A stretch of DNA of 64,000 nucleotides from CAZKCI01 sp964551475 (lineage in GTDB: Bacteria > Auribacterota > Erginobacteria > Erginobacterales > CAZKCI01), in contig CAZKCI010000121.1 in the NCBI GenBank assembly GCA_964551475.1, forward strand, positions 16,202 through 80,201. Reading direction: 5' to 3'. The notes beneath the pieces were generated by a model. That model had not been told where the DNA came from. It saw nothing but the letters and a program-made list of their open reading frames with translations, and ran no database searches. Positions 48,067-56,843 of this stretch are shown in pieces; within the stretch, counting starts at the first letter, position 1; every line of letters starts with the position of its first letter. The position numbers and the translations under genes were made by a program.

Positions 48067-49200
48067 CTACAGTATCAGCAGATTGTCCCGGTGCACGACT
48101 TCCTCGTAATCGAGGCGGCCCAGGAGGGCGGCGATCTGGGAGGTCTTCTTCCCCCGGATCCTCTTCAGATCCTCCGTCCCGTAGTTGCTGAGCCCGCGCG
48201 CGAACTCGATCCCATCCGGACCCGCTATCCCCACCATCTCGCCCGGACGAACATCGCCCGCGATGGCGGTCACACCCGAGGCGAGCAGGCTCTTCCCCCG
48301 GGAGACCAAGGCCCGGCGGGCGCCGTCGTCCACCGTAATCGTCCCCTTTCTCTGCCGGGAGAAGGCGATCCACCATTGTTTCTCGCCGGCCCGCTTGGGA
48401 TCGGCCAGAAACAGGGTCCCGGTGGGGCGGCCTTCGATCAGCTCGGCGAGAACCCCCGGCCGGCGGCCGGAGGCGATCGCCATCATGCCGCCGCTCCGGG
48501 ACATGATCCGCCCCGCCTCCATCTTCGATCGCATCCCGCCGCGGGAGAGCTCCTTGTCGGAGCCGCCGGCCAGTCCCTGGAGTTCCGGCGTGATCCGCTC
48601 CACGATCGGGATGACGGAGAGGCCGGAGCCTTGGGGGCGAAGCAACCCCTCCACGTCGGTGAGAAGGACCAGGAGCTCGGCCCGGATCAGCACGGCGACC
48701 AGGGCGGCGAGATAATCGTTGTCGCCGAACTTGATCTCGTCCACCGCCACCGAGTCGTTCTCGTTGATGATCGGGACCACGCCCCCCTGGAGCAGCGAGA
48801 AAAGGGTGTGGCGCACGTTCAGGCGGCGGCGGACATCCTCCCGGGTGAGCAGGATCTGCCCCACGGTCAGGCCGTGGGCGGCGAAGGCGGTCCGATAGAG
48901 ATGCATCAGACCCGCCTGGCCTACCGCCGCGGCGGCCTGCAGGCCGGGCAGGTCGCGGGGGCGGCCGGGGAGCTTGAGCTCCAGCACGCCGGCGCCGATC
49001 GCCCCGGAGGTGACCAGGACCACGTCCTTCCCCCGCCGGCGGAGATCGGCGATCTCGGCGGCGATCTTCCTGATCATCTCCGGGTCAAGCGGAGTGCCCT
49101 TCCCGGTGAGAAGATAGGTCCCCACCTTGACCACAATTCTCCGCACGGGCCGGAGCAGCGCCGCGCGATCGACCGATATTCCCGATGATGAGCTTTTCAT
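48067..49200 (-). CDS. proB: Glutamate 5-kinase
   Basis: A 377-residue first enzyme of proline synthesis. The amino-acid kinase domain has RIVVKVGTYLLTGKGTPLDP, DVVLVTSGAIGAGVLEL, NENDSVAVDEIKFGDNDYLA and GMRSKMEAGRIMSRSGGMMA. The C-terminal PUA domain covers about residues 280-360 (ITVDDGARRALVSRGKSLLA). It overlaps obg by 4 bp (ATGA). proA is not in this window. Confidence 0.97.
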   Translation of the reverse strand: MKSSSSGISVDRAALLRPVRRIVVKVGTYLLTGKGTPLDPEMIRKIAAEIADLRRRGKDVVLVTSGAIGAGVLELKLPGRPRDLPGLQAAAAVGQAGLMHLYRTAFAAHGLTVGQILLTREDVRRRLNVRHTLFSLLQGGVVPIINENDSVAVDEIKFGDNDYLAALVAVLIRAELLVLLTDVEGLLRPQGSGLSVIPIVERITPELQGLAGGSDKELSRGGMRSKMEAGRIMSRSGGMMAIASGRRPGVLAELIEGRPTGTLFLADPKRAGEKQWWIAFSRQRKGTITVDDGARRALVSRGKSLLASGVTAIAGDVRPGEMVGIAGPDGIEFARGLSNYGTEDLKRIRGKKTSQIAALLGRLDYEEVVHRDNLLIL

Positions 49201-50204
49201 CCCTTCTCTCCCAGGGTGAAGAGCGCTTTCTTCAGTTGTTCCAGCCCCTCCCCGGAGAGAGCCGAGATGGGAAACACCCTCCCTTTGGCTAACCGTGAAG
49301 AGGAGAGAAACCGCTTGAGGTTATCATCCGCCCCCGCCAGGTCCATCTTGTTCGCCGCCACCAGAAAGGGTTTGGCGGAGAGCAGGGGGTTGTGGAGCTT
49401 GAGCTCGGAGCGGAGCGAACGGTAATCGTCCAGAGGCGCCCGGCCGTCCACGCCGGCGATATCGAGAACCATGACCAGCACCCGCGTCCGCTCGATATGC
49501 CTCAGGAAATCATGGCCCAACCCCACGTTTTCATGGGCCCCCTCGACCAGGCCGGGGATGTCGGCGATGGTGAGCCGCTGGCCGTCCGCGTCTTCCATGA
49601 CGCCCAGGACGGGGGAGAGCGTGGTGAAGGGATAGGGAGCGATCCGGGGGCGGGCGCGGGAGAGGCGCGAGATCAGGGAGGACTTTCCGGCGTTGGGATA
49701 GCCGGCCAGGCCGATGTCGGCGATCAGCTTCAGCTCCAGGAGGAAGACGCCTTCTTCGCCCGGCTCCCCCTTCTCGGCGAAGCGCGGGGTCTGGCGGGTG
49801 GAGGTGGCGAAGGAGGCATTGCCCCGCCCCCCCTTCCCTCCCCGGGCGATGATCAGCGTCTGTCCTTCCGTGACCAGATCACCCAGACTCCGATCGGTCT
49901 CGGGATCCTTGACCAGCGTGCCTCGGGGAAGCGTGACGGTCAGATCCCGGCCGTTTTTTCCGTGCTGGGTTTTGCCGCGGCCGTTCTCGCCCCCGGCGGC
50001 GAAGAGGAGGGGGCGGTAATAGCAGTCGAGGAGGCTCGTCACGTCGCCGCTGGCCAGGAGGACGACATCCCCCCCTTTCCCTCCGCTGCCCCCGTTCGGA
50101 CCTCCGCGCGGAACATACTTTTCCCTCCGGAAGCTGACGCAGCCGTTTCCTCCCCGGCCGGCCCGGACGCGCACGGTGATCCTGTCGACGAATTGGTTCT
50201 TCAA
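49197..50204 (-). CDS. obg: GTPase Obg (CgtA)
   Basis: A 335-residue ribosome-assembly GTPase. The glycine-rich Obg domain is residues 1-158 (KYVPRGGPNGGSGGKGGDVV, ARGGKGGRGNASFATSTRQT). The G domain has GYPNAGKSSLISRLSRARPR, DIPGLVEGAHENVGLGHDFL and NKMDLA. There is no C-terminal OCT domain. It overlaps both rpmA and proB by 4 bp, giving a tightly coupled rplU-rpmA-obg-proB operon. Confidence 0.97.
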   Translation of the reverse strand: MKNQFVDRITVRVRAGRGGNGCVSFRREKYVPRGGPNGGSGGKGGDVVLLASGDVTSLLDCYYRPLLFAAGGENGRGKTQHGKNGRDLTVTLPRGTLVKDPETDRSLGDLVTEGQTLIIARGGKGGRGNASFATSTRQTPRFAEKGEPGEEGVFLLELKLIADIGLAGYPNAGKSSLISRLSRARPRIAPYPFTTLSPVLGVMEDADGQRLTIADIPGLVEGAHENVGLGHDFLRHIERTRVLVMVLDIAGVDGRAPLDDYRSLRSELKLHNPLLSAKPFLVAANKMDLAGADDNLKRFLSSSRLAKGRVFPISALSGEGLEQLKKALFTLGEKG

Positions 50205-50461
50205 ACTTTCGGGGCGACGGGGTGAACGGAGGCGACCTTGCGCGGGCCGCGCTGGTCGAAAGAAAGGGTTCCGTCAGCCAGGGCGAAAAGGGTGTCGTCC
50301 TTGGCCCGGGCGACGTTCAGTCCCGGAAAGATCCGGGTCCCTCTCTGACGGATGATGATCGATCCCTGCCGCACGAACTGGCCGTTGTTTCTCTTCACGC
50401 CCAAACGCTGGGCGTTGCTGTCCCGGCCGTTGCGGGCTATGCCTGCGCCTTTGGTTCCCAC
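50201..50461 (-). CDS. rpmA: Ribosomal protein L27 (bL27)
   Basis: An 86-residue L27. KGAGIARNGRDSNAQRLGVK and QFVRQGSIIIRQRGTRIFPG are invariant blocks. The N-terminus is MGTKGAG, not the longer leader with a Prp protease site found in Firmicutes. It follows rplU by 38 bp. Confidence 0.97.
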   Translation of the reverse strand: MGTKGAGIARNGRDSNAQRLGVKRNNGQFVRQGSIIIRQRGTRIFPGLNVARAKDDTLFALADGTLSFDQRGPRKVASVHPVAPKV

Positions 50462-50499
50462 TGCTCTGCCTCCTTATTCCGAATCGCCCTGAGGAGCGA

Positions 50500-50943
50500 T
50501 TACTTCTCCGCTCGGTGCGCCTTTTTCGCGGCCGGCTTTTTCTCCGCCGCCTTCTTCCCGGCGACGGCCGGGGCGGGCGGCTTCGCCGCCGCCTCTTCGG
50601 GTCCAGCCGACGCGGCCCGACCCGGGAAGACGATCTCCTTGACGGTCACCGTGAAGACCGCCTGGCGATGGCCCACCTTCCGATGATAGTCCTTGCGGCG
50701 TTTGTACTTGTAAGCGATAACCTTGGGCCCGCGGGCGGCCGCGACGACCTCCCCCTTCACCGCGTATCCGTCGAGGTAGGGGCGGCCGACAACCAGCTCC
50801 TTCCCGTTCCAGAACAGGATAACCTTGTCCATGGTAAAGGCCTGTCCGGGCTCGGCCGGCAGACGGTCGGTCTGGATGACATCCCCTTCCTTGACCAGGT
50901 ATTGCTTTCCCGTGACTTCGATGACCGCTAAATTCATCTTCAT
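50500..50943 (-). CDS. rplU: Ribosomal protein L21 (bL21) with Ala/Lys-rich C-terminal extension
   Basis: A 147-residue protein. The first 100 residues are the L21 fold (AVIEVTGKQYLVKEGDVIQT, KVIAYKYKRRKDYHRKVGHR). About 40 extra residues follow (AAAKPPAPAVAGKKAAEKKP), a low-complexity basic tail seen in some lineages. The AGGGAGC site supports ATG 50943 (MKMNLAVIEV); a longer upstream reading is not needed. Confidence 0.95.
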   Translation of the reverse strand: MKMNLAVIEVTGKQYLVKEGDVIQTDRLPAEPGQAFTMDKVILFWNGKELVVGRPYLDGYAVKGEVVAAARGPKVIAYKYKRRKDYHRKVGHRQAVFTVTVKEIVFPGRAASAGPEEAAAKPPAPAVAGKKAAEKKPAAKKAHRAEK

Positions 50944-51202
50944 GCTCCCTGTGATTGGTGTCTGATCAAGGTGGTATATTAACAGCGAACGCCCTTCTGT
51001 CAAGCCGGATTATGGCCGATTATGGCCGAGAATCCTAAGCTTCCCGTCGTAATCCGGCGTTTGTTCCGTTGCGGGCGCCTCCTGCTTCCGGAATCTATCG
51101 CACCAGGGCAGCCTGCTCCTGATTCGCGGGTATGTTCATTCCCGCGAATTAGTCACTTTCCCGACCACATACACGCTTCTGCGTGTATGTTGTTATGTCC
51201 TA

Positions 51203-51267
51203 TTGTGGGAGCGGCGTCTCGCCGCGATCCGAGCCAACAGGATCGGGCCGGGGACGGCCCTCCCACA
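51203..51267. repeat. GTGGGAG-family repeat, short form
   Basis: TTGTGGGAGCGGCGTCTCGC ... GACGGCCCTCCCACA, nearly identical to 25467-25532. Confidence 0.9.
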
Positions 51268-51298
51268 TTGACAACTTTTATGCGCGTGTAAGATCCTA

Positions 51299-51402
51299 TT
51301 GTGGGAGCGGCGTCTCGCCGCGATCCGGGCCAACAGGATCGGGGCCCCGATCTTGATATGCATCTAATCGTAATCGGGGCAGGCAGGAATGCCCCTCCCA
51401 CA
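51299..51402. repeat. GTGGGAG-family repeat, long form
   Basis: Begins TTGTGGGAGCGGCGTCTCGC and ends GCCCCTCCCACAA. The inner inverted repeat is CCCCGATC with a degenerate partner (CGTAATCGGGG). A composite of the two halves seen separately elsewhere. Confidence 0.85.
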
Positions 51403-51474
51403 ATAATATATTTCCAGCTTTCTTCGTGCCTTGGTGCCTTTGTGGCATAATTGGGTTGCGGGCGTCAGCCGGCC

Positions 51475-52998
51475 TTAAACTTTCTGCTGCCCCTCCTCGG
51501 TGAGCGCCCAGAGGATGTACTGGCGGGGTCCCAGGGCCAGTGAGTCGATCACGGTCAGGCGGATCTTCTTCTGATGGGCCAGGGCGCGCAGGTGGTCCCA
51601 CTCCTCCTCCAGCAGATAGCGGGCGAAGTCGGGATGGGCCTCCACCCGGAAACGGCGGATGTCGGGAAGGCGGTGGAGGGCGCGGAAGAGCTTCCGCTCC
51701 AGCTCCAGGGCGAGGCTGAAGGGGGATTTCAGCAGTCCCAGGCCGTCGCAGCAGGGACAGCGCTCATAGACCCGGTGGAGGAAGCTCTCCTGCTCCCGCT
51801 CCCGGGTGATCTGGACCAGGCCGAAATCCGACATGGGCAGAACCTTGGTCCGGGCCCGGTCCCGGGAGAACTCCCGGGTCAGAACCGACATCACCTGGCG
51901 GCGGAACTTCTTCGACTCCATGTCGATGAAGTCGATGACGATGATCCCCCCGACGTTGCGCAGGCGGAGCTGCTTGGCGATCTCCTCCGCCGCCTGGAGG
52001 TTACTGGTGAGGGCGGTCTGCTCCTGGTCGCGGCGGGATTTGTGCTTGCCCGAGTTTACGTCCACGGTGACCAGCGCCTCGGTCTGGTTGAAGACGATGT
52101 GCCCCCCGCAGGAGAGCATGATCTTGGGGAGGTAGAGCTTCTCCACCTCCTCCTCCAGCTTGTACTTCTCGAACAGAGGCTCGGGCCCCTGATGGAGGAC
52201 CACCTCGGGCGGGTGGGTGGGAACGAAGGAGGAGATGAACCTCTGGATCGCGCGGTGCTCGTCCTTGGAATCGGTGACGATCCGCTGAACGTCGGTGAGG
52301 AGGGCGTCGCGGATGGAGCGCATGACCAGCCCCATCTCCTCGTGGACCAGGGCCGGCGCCGACACCTGCTTTTCCTTCTCCTGGACCTCCTTCCAGATAT
52401 CGAGGAGGCCGGTGAGATCCTTGCTCAGTTCCTTGGCCGTGGCGTGCAGGGCCGCGGTCCGGACGATCAGACCGACCTCGGGGGGAATGCCGATCTCCTG
52501 GATCAGCGAGCGCAAACGGTGGCGCTCGGCCCGGTCGGAGATCTTGCGGGAGACGCCGATCCGGGCTTCCCGCGGCATCAGGACCAGGAAGCGGCCGGGG
52601 AGGCTGATCTGGGTGGTGAGGCGGGGGCCTTTCGTCCCGATCGGCTCCTTGACCACCTGGACCAGGATCTCATGGTTCCTCTGCAGCAGCTTCTGGATGG
52701 TCATCCCCTTTTTCAGGGGAGGATGCTTCTCTCCGTCTTCCTCGTCGGCAAAATCGTCCCAGAGGGTCGACGATTCCGCCGTCTCGTCCATGGGCAGGAA
52801 GCCGTGCTTGCCGGTCCCGATGTCCACGAAGGCGGCGTTCAGGCCGGGCAGGATGTTGGCGACCTTCCCCTTGTAGATGTTGGCGAGCTGGCGGCGGCCC
52901 TCTTCCCGTTCCAGAAAAAACCAGTCGAGTTTTCCATCGATCAGCACCGCGATCCGGGATTCCCGGGGGTGCGAATCGATAATGATTTCCTTAGTCAT
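51475..52998 (-). CDS. rng: Ribonuclease G/E family protein
   Basis: A 507-residue endoribonuclease. The S1 domain begins at about residue 38 (ANIYKGKVANILPGLNAAFV DIG-type segment). Catalytic metal-binding aspartates are in ALVTVDVNSGKH and GGIIVIDFIDMESKKFRR. The zinc-link-like CPCCDGLGLLKSP is near residue 420. There is no long C-terminal degradosome region, so the RNase G-type is likely. It may process rRNA and mRNA. It follows the radical-SAM gene pair in the common order. Confidence 0.95.
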   Translation of the reverse strand: MTKEIIIDSHPRESRIAVLIDGKLDWFFLEREEGRRQLANIYKGKVANILPGLNAAFVDIGTGKHGFLPMDETAESSTLWDDFADEEDGEKHPPLKKGMTIQKLLQRNHEILVQVVKEPIGTKGPRLTTQISLPGRFLVLMPREARIGVSRKISDRAERHRLRSLIQEIGIPPEVGLIVRTAALHATAKELSKDLTGLLDIWKEVQEKEKQVSAPALVHEEMGLVMRSIRDALLTDVQRIVTDSKDEHRAIQRFISSFVPTHPPEVVLHQGPEPLFEKYKLEEEVEKLYLPKIMLSCGGHIVFNQTEALVTVDVNSGKHKSRRDQEQTALTSNLQAAEEIAKQLRLRNVGGIIVIDFIDMESKKFRRQVMSVLTREFSRDRARTKVLPMSDFGLVQITREREQESFLHRVYERCPCCDGLGLLKSPFSLALELERKLFRALHRLPDIRRFRVEAHPDFARYLLEEEWDHLRALAHQKKIRLTVIDSLALGPRQYILWALTEEGQQKV

Positions 52999-53080
52999 AC
53001 ATTCTCCTCATCAAGAACAAAGTCCCGAGTGTCGGTCTTCGTCAGATCAGAAGACCACGGTTGAAATCCGAATATCGAAT

Positions 53081-53761
53081 TTATTCCCTGTCTCCCGCGG
53101 ATGCAATACCCTTCGGGCGCTCGAGCCCTTCGCCGACAAACCCCAGTCTTCTCCAGAGCGCTCCCCGCAGCTCCTCCGCCGGCTTCTCCAGAAGCGCCTG
53201 GAGCACGTCGGTCGGGCTCGCTCCCGGCAAGGCTGTCTCGAGGTACAGTTCCCGCCGCCCCCCCTCCCCCGGAGAGAGGGACAATGCCCGCACTCCCCGG
53301 CGAGCGTCGCTCACCTTCTGCCTCCCCTCCCGCATCCGGGAAACCTTCGCCTCGGAAAGGGAGAGAAAAGCCTTTAGCTTCGGCTCGGCAAGCGGCCACT
53401 CCGGGAAGAGCTGAACCGAGTAGCGGGCTCCGGAGATCGCCGCGCCGAGAGTCGGCGAGGACGGGGGAAGCGCCCGCGCTTCCCCGATGCCGATGCCGGA
53501 GGGCAAAACTTTGTTAAGTGTAGCGATTGCCGCCGGGATGTCAATCTCTCCCGTGAGTTCGGCGTCGCAGAGCTCCCGCAGGCCTTCCATCCCGACCCGG
53601 AGAGGGGGGCAGAACTCGAAACGGGGATGGGGCGTGAATCCCTGCGAATAGGCGACCGGAAGACCCGCCCGCGAGAAAGAGCGGAAGAGAACGCGCATCA
53701 GGTCGAGGTGCGAAATGAAGCGAACCAAGCCGACCTTGCCGTAGGCGAAGCGGTATTTCAT
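53081..53761 (-). CDS. TIGR03936-type radical-SAM-linked protein (DUF2344)
   Basis: A 226-residue protein. MKYRFAYGKVGLVRFISHLD, LMRVLFRSFSRAGLPVAYSQ and GFTPHPRFEFCPPLRVGMEG are the conserved N-terminal blocks of DUF2344. The rest is variable. In most bacteria this gene is adjacent to, or fused with, the B12-binding radical SAM protein encoded upstream; here the two overlap by 4 bp. Their exact reaction is unknown. Confidence 0.93.
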   Translation of the reverse strand: MKYRFAYGKVGLVRFISHLDLMRVLFRSFSRAGLPVAYSQGFTPHPRFEFCPPLRVGMEGLRELCDAELTGEIDIPAAIATLNKVLPSGIGIGEARALPPSSPTLGAAISGARYSVQLFPEWPLAEPKLKAFLSLSEAKVSRMREGRQKVSDARRGVRALSLSPGEGGRRELYLETALPGASPTDVLQALLEKPAEELRGALWRRLGFVGEGLERPKGIASAGDRE

Positions 53762-55572
53762 GCGACCGTCTCCCCGGCTTTCCGCGCTTCCTCGATCAGC
53801 GTCGCTTTATCGACTCCCCCGCCGATATGGTCCCAGGGAAGCGTGTCCTCTCGACCATAGGGCGGACGAAGATAGAACTCGGGCGCGAGACCGGCTTTGG
53901 AAAAAGCCCGCTCCCACCGTTCGCTGGACAGATGCTCCTCCCACTCGTCAAACCGGCATCCCTCTTCGTGGGCGGCCAGGAGGATCCCTCCGACCCGGCG
54001 GTCCCCCCGGGAGATCACGCCCTCGATCAAACTCGTCTCCAGCGAACGGAACTTGAGCCTCACCCGCCGGGAGCGCACGCCGGAGCGGAGCACGGCCTGG
54101 GCCGACCGGATCTCCTCCCGAGCGGCCATGGGCGCCCACTGGAACGGAGTGGCCGGCTTGGGGACGAAGGTGGAGATCGTGACGTTGGTCTCCCCTCCCC
54201 AGCGGGAGAGGCGGTTGATCATTTCGACGATGGCCTCCACGTCCTCCCTGGTCTCCCCCGGAAGGCCGACCATGAAATAGAGCTTCATCAGACGCCAGCC
54301 CATGGCCTTGAGCTTCTGGCTCAGATCCCAGAGGCGCTGCGGGTCGCAGGATTTTCCGATCGCCCGCTGGAGGCGGGGGCTGGCGGCCTCGGGGGCGAGC
54401 GTGATCCCGCTCTTGCTCACCCGCTTGCTCTCCAGAAGCATCGCCTCCGTGACCGAGGCGATGTTGAGCGAAGGCAGGGAGAGTCCGATCCGCCGTCGGG
54501 CCAGAACGGGGGAAAGCTCCTCCATCACCGCGGCGATCTCGGGGTGGTCGCCGCTGGAGAGCGAGAGGAGCGAGACCTCTCCCCGGCCGCTCCTCTCGGC
54601 GAGCGCCAGCGCCTGGCGGACCGTCTCCTCCTTCGACTTGCGCCGCACCGGGCGGGAGGTCCAGCCGGCGGCGCAGAAACGGCAGCCGCGGGCGCAGCCG
54701 CGCATGATCTCGACCGCGGAACGGTCGTGTGTGACCTCGGTCAGGGGGACCAGCGGGGCCGCTATTTGAGATCGGTTCAGGTCGGCAAAAACGCGCTTCT
54801 CGATCCGGGAGGGGATGCCGTCCCCGATCGGACTGATCCCCGTGAACTTCCCGGCCGAATCGTAGGCGGGCCGGTAGAGCGCAGGCGCATACAGCCCCGG
54901 AACCCGGTTCACCATGCGCCGGAGAAGCTCCAGCTTCCCCTCCTCTCTTCTCTCCTGTCGGAGCGAAGCGGAGATCCCGATCGGCGCCACTGGCGATGAT
55001 CGGGACCCTTCCTGCCTTTCTTTTTGATATGCCTCCATTATCTCGACGATGGCTTCCTCGCCGTCCCCGATGAGAAAGAGATCGAAGAAATCCGCCAGCG
55101 GCTCGGGGTTATAGGCGCCGATCCCTCCCCCCAGAACGAGCGGATAACCAGGATGGGCGCGGCGGGAGGCCAGGAGGGGAAGGCCGGCCAGCGAAAGCAT
55201 GGCCAGGATATTGGTGTAGGTGAGCTCGGACTGGAGGGAAAATCCCCAGAGATCGAACTCCCGGGCCGGGCGGCGGGATTCCAGCGAGAAGAGGGGGATA
55301 CCCTTCGCCTTCATCCTCTCCTCCATGTCGGGCCAGACCGCGAAAGCCCGTTCCGCCGCGAACCGTCCGTCCCGGTTCACGATGTCATAGAGGATCTGCA
55401 GGCCGAGATGGCTCATCCCCAGCTCGTAGACATCCGGATAGCTGAAGAGAATCCGCGCCTCCGCCCGGGGGCGGACGGACGCATTGATCTCCCCCCCGAT
55501 ATAGCGGGCGGGCTTCTGGACGAAGGGGAGGACCTCCTCTTCCAGAACGCGGATTATGTTCAGAGGGTTCAA
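53758..55572 (-). CDS. B12-binding-type radical SAM protein (TIGR03960)
   Basis: A 604-residue radical SAM enzyme. The cluster motif is GCARGCRFCAAGW (CxxxCxxC); the N-terminal region resembles a B12-binding fold (ARYIGGEINASV, PDVYELGMSHLGLQILYDIV, LVLGGGIGAYNPEPLADFFD). GLPGETREDVEAIVEMINRL and TISTFVPKPATPFQWAPM lie in the barrel. The only usable start is TTG at 55572, inside the micro-repeat. It is coupled to the DUF2344 gene and followed by rng-rplU-rpmA, a widely conserved neighbourhood. Confidence 0.9.
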   Translation of the reverse strand: MNPLNIIRVLEEEVLPFVQKPARYIGGEINASVRPRAEARILFSYPDVYELGMSHLGLQILYDIVNRDGRFAAERAFAVWPDMEERMKAKGIPLFSLESRRPAREFDLWGFSLQSELTYTNILAMLSLAGLPLLASRRAHPGYPLVLGGGIGAYNPEPLADFFDLFLIGDGEEAIVEIMEAYQKERQEGSRSSPVAPIGISASLRQERREEGKLELLRRMVNRVPGLYAPALYRPAYDSAGKFTGISPIGDGIPSRIEKRVFADLNRSQIAAPLVPLTEVTHDRSAVEIMRGCARGCRFCAAGWTSRPVRRKSKEETVRQALALAERSGRGEVSLLSLSSGDHPEIAAVMEELSPVLARRRIGLSLPSLNIASVTEAMLLESKRVSKSGITLAPEAASPRLQRAIGKSCDPQRLWDLSQKLKAMGWRLMKLYFMVGLPGETREDVEAIVEMINRLSRWGGETNVTISTFVPKPATPFQWAPMAAREEIRSAQAVLRSGVRSRRVRLKFRSLETSLIEGVISRGDRRVGGILLAAHEEGCRFDEWEEHLSSERWERAFSKAGLAPEFYLRPPYGREDTLPWDHIGGGVDKATLIEEARKAGETVA

Positions 55573-55707
55573 CGGTTCAGCGGTTCAACGGTTCAGCGGT
55601 TCAACGGTTCAGCGGTTCAACGGTTCAGCGGTTCAACGGTTCAGCGGTTCAGCGGTTCAGCGGTTCAACGGTTTAAAGGCAACCGTGAACCTTGAACCGT
55701 GAACCCC
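55566..55707. repeat. Micro-repeat hairpin (GGTTCAACGGTTCAGC type)
   Basis: About eleven copies of GGTTCA(A/G)CGGTTCAGC at 55568-55672 followed by the complementary arm AACCGTGAACCTTGAACCGT at about 55682-55701. The tract extends into the first codons of the radical SAM gene and supplies its TTG start. Confidence 0.92.
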
Positions 55708-55742
55708 AACAACCGCACCCCCATCGTCTTCCAACCAAATGT

Positions 55743-56843
55743 TTAATACCAGAATCGTCGGATATAGACGCTCTGGCAGATCCCCATCAGGGAGAGCATC
55801 GTGACGGTGATGGAACCCCCGTAGCTCAGGAAAGGCAACGGCAGTCCGGTGGCTGGGAGGAGCCCCATCACCATCCCCACGTTGATCAGGACATGGCTGG
55901 AGAAGACCAGGATGCAGCCTGCGACCAGGAGTTTCCCGATGAAATCACGGGAAGCGCGGGCGATCCGGTAGAGTCGGAAAACCACGAGCGCGTAGAGCCC
56001 GAGAACCGCGAGCGAACCCGCCGCGCCCGATTCCTCCGCCACCACCGAGAAGATGAAGTCGGTCTGGCGCTCGGGAAGAAAACTGAGCATGTTCTGCGTC
56101 CCCTGCATCCGGCCTTTTCCCCAGATCCCCCCCGATCCGATCGCGATCTTGGACTGGATCACCGTGTATCCCGCCCCCAGCGGATCGCGGGTGGGGTCCA
56201 GGAAGACCAGGAGACGGTTCTTCTGATAATCCTTGAGGAAAATCCAGAACCCCGGAGATATCACGGCGAAGAGCAGAGCCAGGATGACCAGGTGCTTGAT
56301 GCGCGCCCCGGCGATAAAGACCATCCCGATGGTCAGGGGGATGAGCAGAAGCGCCGTCCCCAGATCCGGCTGTTTCAGGATCAGGACCGCCGGGAAGGCG
56401 GCCAGCAGGCAGGGGACAAGGATGAACTTCCAGCGGAGGCGCTGGGCGGAGGCGGAGGAGAGATAGCGGGAGAGGGCCAGGACCAGGGCGAGCTTGGCGA
56501 ACTCGGAGGGCTGGACGGTGAAGGCCCCCAGCTGAATCCAGCGCCGGGCGCCGAAACGGATCTCTCCCAGGACCGCGATCAGCAGGAGCAGGGCGAAGAC
56601 CGCGCCGTAGATGATGAAGGACGCGGACGCGAGCCGCCGATAGTCGATGAGAGTAAAAAGCATGAACAGGCATCCCCCGATGGCCAGCCAGGTGAGCTGG
56701 CGCTGGGCAAAGTTCACTCCGCTGGTCTGCCGGAGCTGGAAGGAGGCGCTGTCGATGAAGAAGAGGCCGATCGTCGCCAGCGCGAGGAGCGCGGCGATCA
56801 GCCACCAGTCCAAGTATTTCAGCAATCGAAACATATCACTCAT
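55743..56843 (-). CDS. rodA: Rod shape-determining protein RodA
   Basis: A 366-residue SEDS-family glycosyltransferase with ten predicted membrane helices. FGARRWIQLGAFTVQPSEFA and KLALVLALSRYL match the SEDS core, as do PDLGTALLLIPLTIGMVFIA and ATGLPLPFLSYGGSITVTML. It polymerises peptidoglycan with PBP2 during elongation. Overlaps mrdA by 8 bp. Confidence 0.97.
   Translation of the reverse strand: MSDMFRLLKYLDWWLIAALLALATIGLFFIDSASFQLRQTSGVNFAQRQLTWLAIGGCLFMLFTLIDYRRLASASFIIYGAVFALLLLIAVLGEIRFGARRWIQLGAFTVQPSEFAKLALVLALSRYLSSASAQRLRWKFILVPCLLAAFPAVLILKQPDLGTALLLIPLTIGMVFIAGARIKHLVILALLFAVISPGFWIFLKDYQKNRLLVFLDPTRDPLGAGYTVIQSKIAIGSGGIWGKGRMQGTQNMLSFLPERQTDFIFSVVAEESGAAGSLAVLGLYALVVFRLYRIARASRDFIGKLLVAGCILVFSSHVLINVGMVMGLLPATGLPLPFLSYGGSITVTMLSLMGICQSVYIRRFWY

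Larger units (their letters stand above)
50944..51474. other. Intergenic region between rng and rplU with three sets of inverted repeats
   Basis: No gene is seen. The stretch holds a 9-bp inverted repeat (ATTCGCGGG/CCCGCGAAT, 51122-51149), a perfect 10-bp stem with TTCT loop (ACATACACGC/GCGTGTATGT, 51167-51190) and two GTGGGAG repeats (51203-51267, 51299-51402). The promoter and leader of rplU must lie here. Confidence 0.6.

Noticed and set aside
55024..55695. A plus-strand frame ending in VQRFSGSTVQRFNGS repeats
   Set aside because: The repeats are the translation of the GGTTCAACGGTTCAGC tract and the rest is antisense to the radical SAM gene.
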